NCBI GenBank assembly: GCA_000499405.2
Contig: HG738138.1
Location: forward strand, 12,145,208 to 12,209,207
Direction of reading: 5' to 3'
DNA length: 64,000 nt
Source: Onchocerca volvulus
Lineage: Eukaryota > Nematoda > Chromadorea > Rhabditida > Onchocercidae
The notes under the pieces are model-generated. The model had not been told where the DNA came from, made no database searches, and worked only from the letters and a program-made list of their open reading frames with translations. Within the stretch, counting starts at the first letter, position 1; each line of letters begins with the position of its first letter. The translations under genes and the position numbers were made by a program. Positions 38,371 through 52,500 of the stretch are shown piece after piece.

Positions 38371-41300
38371 CGACTAAAATAGGGAAGAGGGAAAGGGAAA
38401 GAGATAAAAAACAGAACAGAATGGAATATGAAATAAAAAGAAAAAAAACCGGTCAAACATCAGATCACACATCGGTAAAATTTAATTTAAAAAAAAAAAG
38501 GAGAAATAGAAAAGCTGAATTATTTTGCGACATGTATAGATTAGAATGAACAAATGATGACGAACAGAAAAGAAGAACTGAAAGGATCTGGCGAACTTGT
38601 GGCATACAGACGACAACAAACCTGATTAATCATTAATCACAAGGCATAACAAACAACCATACATTCCCACTAATCCGCGAAAGGGTATGAACGAACAAAT
38701 GTTTTGCATGGATGAATAAATGCACGCATGCATTCATGTTGCTTTTGTCACGTAATACTATCAATTACACGAACATATCAAGAGTCAAAAGAGGATTTAT
38801 GACATATGGCATATAATATGTATGATGTCTTGCACGTTGCATGGGGCAATTTGCACGTCAGAAATTCCAATTCATGTCCATCAAGAATTCCTATTGAGGA
38901 AATTTTAATAATTTCAAAGACTTGTAGTTATCAAATTATTGATCAGAGATTATATCATGTAAAAAATTCTATCTCTGTGAATGTCAAACTTTTAGATTAA
39001 AAATATATCATATGCCTATATTATATTTTAAATGATAAACCACTTTACAATAAGCAAACAATAATTGATTATTCCTCACTTTAGCATATCACGCACCTAA
39101 TCCAACGTAATATCAAAGAAAATTGGATGAATAAAGAATATTTAGTCTTGTTATTTCTTAATCACGTAATGAAACGTGGAAACGAGCAAAAAGTTTCAAT
39201 TATGCATGACAATTTCTTTCCTCAATTAAATAATATATGATTGATGTGGTCGTAACAAACAACCAATAAGACAGATGGACATGTGCAGTATGTGTTGGAT
39301 GATAAATGATGACTGAAATCACCCAAAGTGGAGTACTGGAAATATTTTCTTTCTCTCTATTAATTCAAATGCAAGTTTCATTAAATGGTTTATCAAACAA
39401 ACTGATTGAATGAGATTATCAAATGAATGGCTGAATAATAATGAATCAAATGATTTGATTGACAAACTGATGATCAAAATAAAAGAGCGAGTATCAGCTG
39501 ATAATAAGTGGAAATAATGGTACTAAATTGGAAAGCAAGAAAATGACGAATTAAATTAATTCAAACAAAAGTTAATACACGATAACGATAACAATTCGGC
39601 ACAGATCCTGGCATAACCCAGAAATGCGTCTGATCGATATGACAAGTAGAAGGGAACGTGGGCAACTTCTTGTTGCGTGATAAAGCATCGTAAATAATAC
39701 TATACTAACCCATATATCTTAATCTTACCGGACAATCCTCATTCCATCGCTTTCCCGACGAATCCAATCGACCCGCCAGATTTCATGTTTCAAAATTCAA
39801 ATATAAAATTTCACATCACAATTTGTCACAATCGTAAGGAAGAGAAAGTAACAAAATGAGATAACGTTAAGAAGAGATATGAAGATAAGAAGAGTGTATG
39901 AAAGGAAGTTATTAGAAACATATGAAATAAATAATGGTACATGGATGAACTTTTTTCTCTTTTTTTTCTGAAAATTCTTATTTAAAGTAAGATAATATCG
40001 ACTAAAAATCAAAGGTCAAATCAAACTTCGAACTTCTCTCATTCATATAATTACGAAATGATAAAAGAATTTACAAGATTTCCCATCTTTTATAATATGA
40101 GGAACTATAGTAAACAATTTGATTATTCGAAGATAATAATTCCAGCTAATCAGTATAGAATAATTTATTATTAAACTTGGGAATTTGTTTGGAATAATTA
40201 TTTTCAAAAACTATTCTATCATTAAAATTAAAATTTGAAAATTTATAAATCAATAATTTGAAAAAAAAAATAATGAAATATAGTTTTCACTTGTTTTCCT
40301 CTGTTCACTTTCCTTTTTCTCGTTATCATCAATAAATTTTTTAAGAAAGGAAAAAAAAAGAATATATTTTCATCAAATTAAAACTTGAATCGATTGAACG
40401 AATCATGGAACATAATAAACGAATGTGAAAATGAGAAATTAGACTCAATTTATATGTCGATAATCAATAATTACATTAATACGGCCAAAATCAATTAAAC
40501 ATGTAAAATTAATGTTAAACATATTAAATATCAATTGAAGATACTTATAATAATGTTATTACATTACCACTATTAAACATTAATATTAAATATTAATAAA
40601 ACATATAAATCAATATTGGACATATTATTAAATTACTGATTAAATATAGTCAATGTTCTTAAACATCAGTGCTGAAATTAATTAAACATATTAAATAAGC
40701 AACTAAAATTAGTGTTAAATATTAACCATTAACGAAAGATACATTAATATTACTCAGGAAGAATTGAAATGAATAAAAAATGATGAAAATTTCAGGATGT
40801 ATTACTTGCCATATGTAGAAACGTATGAAAATGGAAAAATGAGAAATTGTAGGGGAAAAAGTGCAAATCGATGGATGCCATCAACCTGATAAGCCTGAGC
40901 AAGGAGGAAGGAACGAAGCAATCATTTCAAAGCCAATGTCTTCTTCCTTCTTTTTTGGAAAACTGTTCTAGGGAATGGGGACGATACAAGAACAATAACA
41001 ATAACAAAATCAACTTCCATATCCATATAAGTATGAATTTTTAATCATCATATATTCATATTTTAGGTTATGTTAAAATTCAAATCAGATCTCAAAAAAA
41101 AAGAAAACTGTCTTGAAATTTGATAATCAAATTGTAAAGTAAACTAGATTTGATTGATAATAGAGAACGATTTGATTCCTAGATACTGACTAAATTATAA
41201 TAGAGATTGCTCATAAAAATTAATATCATAAAAATTTTATTTCGGATAAATTGATGAACAAAATCACTAGGAATTTTTGAACATTTAATATTAACAAAAA

Positions 41301-43179
41301 GTCGGCAGAAATGAAAAAAAAAAAAAAAAAGAAAGGAAAAGCAGAAGGGAAAGAAAATATTTTGAAAAGAGAGCGATGTACAATTATGGATTTACGGGGC
41401 TGTAAAAGGCCAATCATGATGGAAAGTTTATATTATTATTTTTTTCTGCGAAGAAAAAAAAAAAGAAAACGAAAAGTTATATTCACATTTCTGGATACGA
41501 AATTTCAATCATTCGGAAAACTTATCCTTATCTTTTTTTTTTTTTTTTTTTCTAAACGAAACACTTTTCATCTATTTTGAATTATTAATTCATTTTAAGA
41601 TATTTTCGGATAAAACCAGAGAAGGAGAATGCTGTCTATTATCTTATCTTAAAATTAGATAAAATCATACAGTTGATATTACAAAATATTCGGAAACAAA
41701 AAGAAGACGAAAAACAAAAACCAATAATAACTAATAATTGAAACAAATTTTGAAACAACAAAGGATTGAAAAAGGGCGACGAATTAGGAACAAACGGAAT
41801 GAAAGGGAAAGGAATGTTTGGCGTAAGTTGTTTGCAAATTGATGGGAAAATTTTATACACTTTTCAAATTTCCAATTTGCCAACCTTTTTAAGCTCTTTT
41901 GTCCTAACAAAAAGATTTGGACAAACTTGCTCATCCTATTTCTCGTTGCCATCGTCTATGCGCCAACAGGTTTAATTTAATGCTCACCAAAATTTCGTCA
42001 TTTTCTCATTTTACAAATCAGTTAAGTGGACAATAGATTTATTTCTATGCATCAAATAAATTTGGAAGAAAGGGAGAAGGAAAAAAATTAGTGAACGATA
42101 AAGTTTTAGGACAAGAGAAAATGAAATAAAAAAAAAAAAAAAAAAAAAAAGTGAAAAAAAAATGAAAGAGAAAACATCTGGAAAACTATCGTACCAGGAG
42201 CAACCGTTGAGTTTACAAAATTTTAATGAAAAAAAATCTTTTTTTCTTCTTTTTTTCCAAATCGGACTTTTTTTTTATAGCTGTTCAAAAGAATTTAAAC
42301 GAATTTCAAATATTTCAGGCATATGTTATTTTAAAATATTATTTCTTTAAATTTGGCACTGATTTGAAAACTAACGAATACTTCGCTGAAAGAAGAGAGA
42401 AATGATACAGAAATGACTGATAATAAAATCAACTCATTTAAACAATTAACATGAAGAAAGTCAAGATTGAGGTACGTGAATACGAGTAGATATACGTTAG
42501 AATTGTTAGCTTAATATGAAGATAAAAGAAAGAAATCAAGATGAACGTATGTGGATGGAATAAGTCAAAAAAAAAAAAAGCGTGATTAAGTGTGATTGAT
42601 AAGGAATAAGTCATGAATGTGACAAGTTCAAAATGAGATAAGTAATCGTTAGCAAGCATGGAACAAGAAAATGTATGAACTGTGGAACGTTTATGACAAA
42701 GGTAGATGAATGCGACAAGGTTGATATATAAAACAATCGAAATGATCGAAATGTTTGCCAGCTAGAAGATAGAATGTAGACAAATATCAATTTTGATAAA
42801 ATTGCTCTTGCAGGACGAAAAAAAAAATCCTCATTGAAGTTTTGAGTATAATTTTTTTACAAATATATTATTTCAGAAATTACCTCAATTTCTGGAAATT
42901 CCAGAATAAGATTCCTGAATGAATGGAAAATTTTGCAAAACAATGAATTGTCAAAATGAAACAACGGTAACAGTGAAGAATAAATGTATATGAGAAATGG
43001 AGGGTATTTTTACTGAGATTGATACGATTAATAATTGCAGTAGAAGTGTGTAACTGATGGAACAAGTTAAACTGGTAGTTTATAAAGGAGGTCAACGATC
43101 ACTTTAAGTTAATATGTCAACATAAAAAAGGTGAGAAATGAAAGTGATTATAAGGAAACTGATTTTTGATTTGCCAAAT

Positions 43180-43249
43180 ATTTTTGAAACATTTATAAAC
43201 ACATTATTTATAGATTTATATATAATGTGTTTATAAATGTTTCAAAAAT
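43180..43249. repeat. Perfect hairpin, 27-bp arms, 16-base loop
   Basis: 43180-43206 is the exact reverse complement of 43223-43249, with loop TTTATAGATTTATATA. The arms contain GAAACATTTATAAACACATT. It is followed at once by a (TA)n run. It could be a cruciform-forming hotspot or a remnant of a small foldback element. Confidence 0.93.
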
Positions 43250-43251
43250 GC

Positions 43252-43279
<28 letters not shown>
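43252..43279. repeat. (TA)n microsatellite
   Basis: About 14 uninterrupted TA units lie directly right of the hairpin at 43180-43249. Confidence 0.95.
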
Positions 43280-43282
<3 letters not shown>

Positions 43283-43500
43283 CAGGTAGACACACCTCAA
43301 ACATATATTCCCATATATCAATCATGTCATCTATACACAGTGAATCAAAATCAATTTAAAGGATAAATTCCGATATCATCATATTATCATGCCAATCTCA
43401 TCATCTATAAAATCTAATTATGACTAATGAATAGGCACAAATTATTACAAAATAACACTTAACAAATCGATATACAAGATTTATATTCGTAGGGTGAGAA

Positions 43501-43502
<2 letters not shown>

Positions 43503-43557
<55 letters not shown>
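43503..43557 (+). repeat. Poly-G run of 55 bases
   Basis: An uninterrupted run of 55 G, flanked by GTGAGAAGA on the left and AAATAATGG on the right. It is the only G or C homopolymer of this size in an otherwise A/T-dominated window. Possible causes are a true G tract (strong quadruplex former), or a two-colour sequencing artefact, where absence of signal is called G, or a misassembled gap. The length is not reliable. Confidence 0.9.
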
Positions 43558-43558
<1 letters not shown>

Positions 43559-44317
43559 AATAATGGGATTATTAACAACTAACAGTAATGTATGATTGAT
43601 AATGATATGAAGAAAATTGAAATGCCTGAAAGAAATGCCACAATCAATACAGTGATGAAAAATAAATGATGTGACAAAATTCATTAAAATGAAATGATCG
43701 TTTAGTGGTAAGAAAATGTAAGAAAATATGAAAAAGAAAAAAAAAAGGTATGAAAGAGAAACAATTGAAATAAAAAAGAAAAGAAAAGGCAAGTAACAAA
43801 GCGTAATTTTTGAAAAAAAAAGGAAAAAACAATGAAATATTTTGGAATTAAAAAAGAATGGCTCAATTTTCCGGAAATTTTGCTTATCAAATTATATCAA
43901 AACTTGAATATATAAGAGAAAGAATTTGGAAAATGATTGTTGTTGACTAAAAGAAGAGATGATAATATCGAGACAGAAAGATAGATAGATAGATCGAAGG
44001 GATGAACTGATGATTACGGGTAATATATCCAAACAGCTGTGCATATCATCTTGTCAACCCCCCTTTCTCCGCCCATGCATCTGTCACCTATCTTTCTACC
44101 TTTCATTCGTTTCATATCTTTCAGTGACATTTTTTTCTTTTTTTCTTTCCTTTTTCCTTTTTATTTTTCCAAGGCGAAAAGAGAAGATTAATTTCAAACA
44201 ACTCATAACATCATTCCAATAATTGCAGTGTAATTTTTATGACCTTCCCTAATGGGGTAGTATTTATATTGGAATGAATAATGATATATGTTGTATGTGT
44301 TAAAGAAATTTTACCAG

Positions 44318-44525
44318 AAGTACCGAGATTTCTCGCTCCTAGATAATTATAAAACAATCGATATCATAGCACTGCAATAAAAGCAAAAACCATTGAAGAA
44401 AATCCAACATATATTATCAGACGTACCGAGATTTCTCGCTAGTGGAAAATTATAGGACAATGAATATTATGACATTGTAGTCAAAGAAACAATTGAAGAT
44501 TCAACATCTCGTTATATAACTGTTA
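44318..44525. repeat. Tandem duplication, period about 103 bp
   Basis: The block starting GTACCGAGATTTCTCGCT at 44320 recurs at 44423. Both copies continue with similar AATTATAAAACAAT, ATATCATAGCA and CAATTGAAGA-like segments that have diverged. The block is non-coding in all frames. Confidence 0.85.
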
Positions 44526-46218
44526 TATCTCTTAAAAAAAGTTTAAATTGTTGGATAGGAAACGAAAATGCTCTCAAAGCATCAATGGCATATCACTAAG
44601 TAATGAATAACGTAAAATTTTTTTTTTATTATTTTACAAAATTTATGAAAAAGAAATCTGGTATTTCAATATTTTGGAAAATATATAAAATAAATTTGTA
44701 ATCTTTATTTTTTGGAAAATATTTAAAGCAAATTTGTTATTGATAAAAAGTCTTGGGAAATTAGGGTAAATAATGATGACGAAAAGCTTGATACGATTTT
44801 GTGTTGTAGAGGTATAAATTTTTTATATAATTTTCATTTTTCAAATATTTTTCATATGATATTGTATCCTTCGAAATTTTTATACCCATTTTAATCGTTT
44901 AAATTTTAAACATAATTGATATGAACATTTTGGAATGTAAAAGTCTAAAAAATTTTTACGTTGAAATTTAAATTTTCAACTCCATTTCTTCATTACACAT
45001 GATGTGTCAAGGAATCGTTTTCCAATTCACATCAGTAACGATTTAATGCTACTAAAATTAAGATATTCGAAATTATAATACTAAATTAAATTAATAATTA
45101 ATTCAAATAAAAGGAGTTAACCCTGAAATTATAAATAACATTACGTCAACTAAACGAGTAGTTCAAATAGAAATTAATATGGGATTATAACATTAAGTTT
45201 TGAATTTGCAGTTTAAAAAAAAAAAAAAAATTAAAGAAATTAAAAAATGTGGGTTTTTAACTGGAAATCAAAATTAGATGGCAAGAAGGAAATTACAGAT
45301 AAGGGACTTAATCATCATTTCCAATGGTAAACAAAGATAAAGAAAAGTGCAAAGCTTATCATAAAAAAAAAAACAGAAAAATGGAAAAGAAACGAAGCGA
45401 AAATCATGATTTGTTTACCATTTCTTATATTTAAATTTCAAAGAAAGAAATGAATGAAGAGATTTAAATTGTGATTAAACTTCAAAAATTGATTAATTAA
45501 AAAGGGAAAAGAAGTTTGTGTGTTTTATTTCAACAAATTTTGCTGATAACTGTAAACAAGCAAAGAAGGCTTTCATGCTTTTTTGGATTAGGCCTTATTT
45601 GATCAGTTGAGGAATTTATTCGACAAAAATGTTTGAACACCGAAATTTTTTATTCTCTTCTCCTTTTTTTTTTTGTTCATATCAATCAATAATGATTGAT
45701 ATTTTCATTAATTTTCGCTAATTTCTTTCTTCTTTTTCTTTGACCCGAAAGTAAATTGCAAGAATATAATGACATTTCTTCATCACACTAATTTGAAACA
45801 GAACTATAAAATCAAATCCGATCTAATTTTCGAGCTTTGCTAATTTGCTCTCCGTAAAAGAAATGTAAAATCAAAGCCGGTCTATAAAGAACTATCGAAA
45901 AAAACAGGTCATATGATGGAATAATAATGATAGCATATAAATGTTGGAAAACTGTAATAATGTCAAATGTTAATTGAAAAATTAAAATATTAAACGACAT
46001 AAATATTTTTCAACAAAAAAAAGCTGGAAAAATGTAATTGGAAAAAAGAATAATGCTAATCATGATAATGATAAGAAGTATGATAGGAAGAAGATTGCAC
46101 GGGGAAAAGAAGAAAAAAATAAATGCAAAAGAATGAAATTGCCAAACAAGAATCCAGAAAATTTGGTAAAGTCATTTTCATCCTACCATAAATCAAGATA
46201 TTTGCCGTAAATAATAAT

Positions 46219-46445
46219 GTGTATTTGTATGTCTACATGCATGTGCATGTATGTGTATGTGTGTGCGTGTATTTCTATGTATGTGTGTATGTGTAAGTGA
46301 ATGCATAAATATGTTTATGTGACCATGTATATTGATGCATGTGCACATTTATAAACATATCCGTTTGATCCATATTTTTTGCGCATGTATGCATGTTTAT
46401 GTTATCTGTTTGCGCGTGCATGTCATGCATACATATATGTGTTTC
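46219..46445 (+). repeat. Degenerate TG/TATG-rich tract
   Basis: Irregular alternation of GTATGTGTATG, TGCATG and GTGTGCGTG units without a fixed long period. It is an alternating purine-pyrimidine sequence that could adopt Z-DNA. It looks like a decayed microsatellite. Confidence 0.8.
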
Positions 46446-48123
46446 TTAAAAGTAACTGTATGAAGCCACTAGAATGTTTTCGGAAAATTATTGAAATTTT
46501 GACTGGACGAATTATTTCCAAATTATGACAGTTGTAATGGACAAAATGACGGATTTTGGTTATAGGCATAAAGCCAAATTGTCTTTATAATTGATAAAAA
46601 TGATATCATATCATAGTATGAATCAATTTTTTAAACTCATCAGATGCAGTGCTAGCGAATAATAGATAATACAAATTATTTAGATAAATTTTTATTCGAA
46701 AAGTTGAAAAAAAAGGCACCAATTTGCATAATTCCATTTTCATATCAGATTATTCGATTTTTTGACAATGATTCCGCCTGATTGATAAATTTCGGAATTC
46801 ATCATCGCTATCGATAAGTTTTTCTAAATTTCACGTGCCAATTATGTTAGTTTGAAAGAATGTTAGCTTTACCTATTAAAAATTTTGATTTAAAAAAAAA
46901 AAAAAAAAAAGAAAAAGAGGTGCAACGAAAAAGGAATGGATATTAGAGAAAGACAAAGGGAGCGAGTGGAAAAGAAGAATGAAGAAGGATGGAGGAATTT
47001 TATGGAATTAAGAAAAGGGAAATTAGGTTGAAATATGCGAGAATGTGATGTACTGATTAGTCGGAACAACTGTTCCATATCTTTAACTAATCAGTGAATT
47101 GCTCCTGTAATTGTATCGTCTTATTCTTCTTTCCGAAAAATATATTTCGGTTAACACAATGATGATAACGCCCTAAATCTTTTTAATCACAAATAAACAC
47201 TAAAGCGGTATTGATTACTTTTCAGTTAGTAATGAATACTTATTTAGTATTTGGTTTAATTATCAATATCTGTAATTGGTAACATTTCAAAAAATTTTAA
47301 TACGTTCGGTACGGCACGGTAAAGATGTCATCAAATGCAATGATTTCAGCAAGCAAGTTTAGAAAATTGAAAATGTAGAACTTGTATTAAAATATACTTA
47401 ATAACATTTATTATGATATTTAGAATGATATAATAATGCATTAATTTTGTTTAATATTTTCCTCATTTGTCCAAATGAAATGAGAACTGACCACTGTCCT
47501 GTAATTATTTCAGTTGTTTTTTGTTGTTTTTTATTTATTATTTTAGTGTTTATTATTTGTACTATTTATTAAATACCATTTATCATATCGCACAATGATT
47601 GAGCAATCAATGAAAGTTAATGCATAATCTAAAATAAAATGTTTTTATAATATATGAAAATTGGGACTGTTATTTTACATAAATTTCTCAATTATCTAAA
47701 CTAAATATAATCTAATATTCTTTTTACTACTAACCTATACATAATTTACTTACTAAATTAAAGATAATTTAATTACTAAACGAAATATGATTTAATATAT
47801 GATTGAATAATCGATAACAAATTTGATCAAGAAGAAAAAGGGAAAAATGATGAGAGCGACAATAAATAAAAAAAAAAGAAGATATTTTAAAATTTCTCAT
47901 GAATTCCAGAAATTATATATATTTGTTGAGCAAAGAAACTGGTAAATAATTCAAGATGATTCAAATTGCTGATCATATTTATTGGTTATTATAAATCAAT
48001 TTTCAGCTAAAAATGATTAGATTAGATGTGAAAATTAAAGGAATATAAGTATTAGAAGAAAAAAAAAAGAGTCATCTATGTATCCTATCTATTCAAAAAT
48101 AATTTCATTCAAATTCATCATGA

Positions 48124-49557
48124 TTATTTTGATTTCACTGAAAGTGCTTCAAGACGTTGGGGTTTCCGGAAAATGGAAGGCTTCTCGTAGATTTCATCCG
48201 TGTATACAACACCTCTCAATAAATCATTACACTGTTTTCGTGGTAGCGTATATTTATCGAATCGTGAATCTGATAATGTAAAAATGAAATGAAAATGACG
48301 TAAATAAAAGGAAGAAAAAACATGAAATATTTGAATAGAATTTTCATATTATTTTCTGAAATTATATTATCACATACAACTTTCGTTTCTGAAAGTATAT
48401 CCAGGCCTAATAAAATCATCATAATTGGAATGGATATTTTTGTTTTGCCATACTTTCTAGTAGTATATAGATCGAATATAGTGGCATAAATGAATCTCCC
48501 AAAATAGTTTATTAAACGGATAACAATGGAACATAGCTTTGTTGAAAGTATACCTATCAATTTCTTACGTGAGAAAAAAAGAATCTGAAAAAAAAAATTT
48601 TAATGAGATTTTCCGGAATTCTTACCGATTGTACGATTCCGATCGGCTTTGTATTTGTTCATAAGACCGTCCCTGCTGAACGGTTTGAAATAATTGCTTG
48701 CTATATTTTCTTCCGCACTTTTTGCCAATCTCTATGATATTTCAGATTTTATAACTTCCATTTTTAAGATCTATTATAATAATTGTACTAATTTTAAAAT
48801 AAACCACTGGAAAACCATCCCGAATGATTTTTTTTTTTTTTAAATTAGGAACCTTTTCCCTTTATCGGGAAATTAACAAGAAATTAACGATAGAAGGAAA
48901 TGACAGTGTAAATTTAAGCTTGAAAATGCTTAAAAATTAAACGATAGCACTTTTATATTCTAATAGCAATTAATTTTTTCATCAGCAGGAATTCCTCAAA
49001 TAATAGGAGAATAAGTCGAAAGGAAAACGAAAACAGAATTACTGAAATGCTGATTTCGGACTTAAATTTAAAGGAAAAATGGAAATAAAATTCAAGAATT
49101 AAACAGTTCCTTTCTATTCCTTTACAGGCTAATTTTGGAAAAAAGTAAAATTTCACTGTTGATTTACCTGTTTAAGTTTCGATGAGTCATCCTTTGTATC
49201 TAAAGATAACGAATTATGCGAATCAACTAAGCCACCAGCTGTTACTAAAATTGGTGTATGTTTAATTCAAATTTATAATTTCAAAAATGGAAATATAATT
49301 TTTGAAAAATTCTTTATTTTATTCTCAAATCTTTCAGCAAAAATGAATTATTTTTTATTAAAATAAGATACCAGGTGCAGCATAAGGTAATGTGGCACGA
49401 AGAACGATTAAATCCGGTAAAATCCATTTTCCCTGATCTTCATTCCACATTGCGTCACGTTTAATTTTTTCCATATTAAAATAATTGCAATCTTTTTTAA
49501 TCATCGGATGTATCTAAAATGTCATATGTAATATAAATAAATCAGTTTTAAGTATTT

Positions 49558-49596
<39 letters not shown>

Positions 49597-52500
49597 ATTC
49601 AGAAATGTTGAGCTGAAAATACATTGGAATAAATTTTCTAAATTTTTAAAAGAAATTATCGTGATCTTGTTCATTTAAAATATTAGATCATAAAACAAAA
49701 AAAAAAAAAGTGGGTACTCGATCATTGCGAAAAAAAAATCATTCCGCTATGTGGTAATAAGTAAAATTGTAACATGTTACCTTATCCAAAATTTGTTGTA
49801 ATAACTTGACTTGTTGATCCTGCTTTCTGATTGTTTCCAAATAATCAAGCCTATCAAGCTCAAATTCACCATGTAAATCCTCAATATCATTTTCTAGCGA
49901 TTGTATCTATAAATGACAGTTTTATCAATTATTTCGAAATTCCTTCAAACTTGCTCTACTTCTTCTAATTAGAATTTCTAATCCTTTCAAAATTTCAACT
50001 ACTTGACTAATAACTGAGCTGTTGCGTACATTTTTTGAGAAAATTTAAATCAAATTCCCTTTTTTTATCCGCAATTACTTTTTGGTAAGGTAGCAATTAA
50101 AGTTGATTAGCAATTAAAAATTGGAACATCTGAATGTTTTATATTTAAAAAGCATTGCAGAAGAAGACATTACTTTTAATTTAGCTTTATTATATTCTTC
50201 CGTAATTGCTTCTAACTTTTCCTGTGTTGAACTATAAACATGAAGCAATGGATCATCACTGTGTACATTTAATGCTGCTGAAAAATCGCTATATTTTAAA
50301 ATTACAAGTACAAATTCAAATCTTCAAAATCAGTATTGCAATTATTAATCATAAAGTGACAATATTATTTTTTCGTTATCATATTATTTCCGACTGCAGA
50401 AAACTCTGAGGATTTTCAGAATTATGTAAGTACTTTAATGTAAGATTATCAGAATCACATGTTCTGATGCTAAAGAATATTAGAATCATATGTTCCGATG
50501 ATAATATGCAACAGAAACACAACTAATTATTCAGCTTGGTCCACCGTTAACTTGGCCTATTAATTATTGGCTCATGTCTTTTTGACTATCCAATAAAGAT
50601 CAGCGTCATCTATGACGAAGTCAAACTTGCAGGAACATATCGATTCAAACAAGAATTCAATAATATTAACATATAAGGAATGTAATCAGTAACATATTTG
50701 TTGATTTGTTTTGAAGTTTAACGAAACTATTCTACAATCAGAAATAAGGCTAGGCTTAGATAATAAAGCCAATCGTGAAACTTGTTAAATCAATATATAT
50801 GATTGTTAAAACGAAATTCTCGTGAAATATTTGCAAGAGATTTGAAAAAAAAAATCCCGCCTTACCGGCAAGTCTTTCCATTTTCTTTTCTGCTTCTTTC
50901 ATCTTAATCTGTCGTTGTTCCTTGAGTGCTTCATTATTTGCCTGTAATTTTTGTAAATAAAAGATTTTAAAAATTAATACCATTCAATTCCTCATAATAA
51001 TTAAAAAGTAAAACGACCAACTTGTTCACCACCAACAAATTGTTTTTCCAAAATTTGTAATCGTTTCCTTGCTTCACCAACGTCTAAATTACGATCAATT
51101 TCTAATGCTTCTGCCGCTCTCTCGTATTGTTCCTTCAATGCTACATATTCTTCTTGCAATTTTGCTTTACTTTTTTGTTCATTTTGATACTGTAATCGTA
51201 GCTCGTTGATTGCTGCATTAAATTCAGCTTTAAGTTGTTCACGTTCTTCATTCAATTCATTTGAATTCGCGCGTACATTATTACCTATAATTAAAATGAA
51301 ATTCCTTTATTTATCCTCGCACTTTTGTCTCGTATCCTTTTGCATATTTCTGTTAATTTTTTATCATATTTGTTTCAGAAATCTTATCAGTCTTTGATAT
51401 CTCTTCGATTGGAATAATATTTGCTCCGACTGTCATCACTTTTATTTCATTTGAAAAATATTTTTCTAATCAACTAATAATGTAAACATTCGTTCTCAAT
51501 TTCTGTTGTTTTTTTTTGCTCGACATACCTTAACAACTGCTCCTTGCAATTCCCATACTAAGTTCAAGCAATTAAAATTCTGATTTGTTTTATTTTTTTT
51601 CATACCTATGTGAATATCCATTCAAGTTTATTGGAAAAACGAATTCTTTCAATCTAATATTCTGCACCTTTTCAGTCAATATTTCTAAAGTCAGCGTCAT
51701 TTTCGAGTATCGAATTAAACGAAAATATACCACATATTTTATACATTTAATTTATTTTATCAGTAATTCATCAATTTATCAGACAGCAAATCAAGCATAA
51801 ATGACATTTACCGCCTTGTATCATAGCTTTGAGTCGTTGAATTTCCTCTTGATACTCCCGAAGTAATGCATCTTTCGGATCCTCATTAATTCTTGGTTTA
51901 TTTTTGATATTTTTCGCACGATTTGCATATTTGGAAAAGAATATAGAATCATAATCTTATACATGTAAAAACATATAGAAGGCGAGAAAATTTTTTATAT
52001 CAAATATAATTCCGTACTTTTTCCCTTCGTAAATTAAAATCAAAATCATACTCTTAATGTTTGTTTATGGTAAGACAAGTAATGAAGAGAACTTTGATAT
52101 TTTGAAATACTTAACAGTAACTTATCAACTAACCTTAGAGTTGAAAGGGTCTCATCATAATTATCACTGGAAGATGATATACAAGCAATCATGATCGTTT
52201 TCATGTTTCCTCCCAATGAATCCTGACAAAACAAGCAGAAAAATAAAAGAAGAAAATTATTAAAGAGCTTTTTTTTTTAGAAAAAGAAAACTAGACTGTT
52301 TACCTGATCGATCCATTATAATTTATATGATTTCAAACTATCCAATTTTCACCAACCACTGCTTAGCCAACTTTTTTAAATCATAATTAAGTACTATTTA
52401 TGCGATCTTAATTAAAACTTCTGAATGATGTTAGATATCCCAATCTTAATTAAAACTTTTGAGTAAACTCAGCTATTTTGTTTTTCTCGAAAACTCATTA

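Larger units (their letters stand above)
37478..48123. other. 10.6-kb gene-poor, repeat-rich region
   Basis: No protein-coding gene is supported between CRIP and the osm-3 stop. Open frames here are Phe/Ser/Leu or Lys/Glu/Arg strings from purine-rich DNA. The region carries the tandem duplications, hairpin, (TA)n, poly-G and TG-rich tracts listed separately, and degenerate TTAAACATATTAAAT-like repeats around 40480-40760. A possible minus-strand non-coding exon with a good donor ends at 39729. The left part may hold the CRIP promoter, the right end the osm-3 3' UTR. Confidence 0.6.

Noticed and set aside
37543..38549. Several Phe/Ser/Leu-rich or Lys/Arg-rich ORFs
   Set aside because: They come from purine-rich low-complexity DNA, with no conserved motif and no linked exons.
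43481..43792. Minus-strand ORF with a poly-proline end
   Set aside because: It is only the translation of the poly-G run plus A/T-rich noise.
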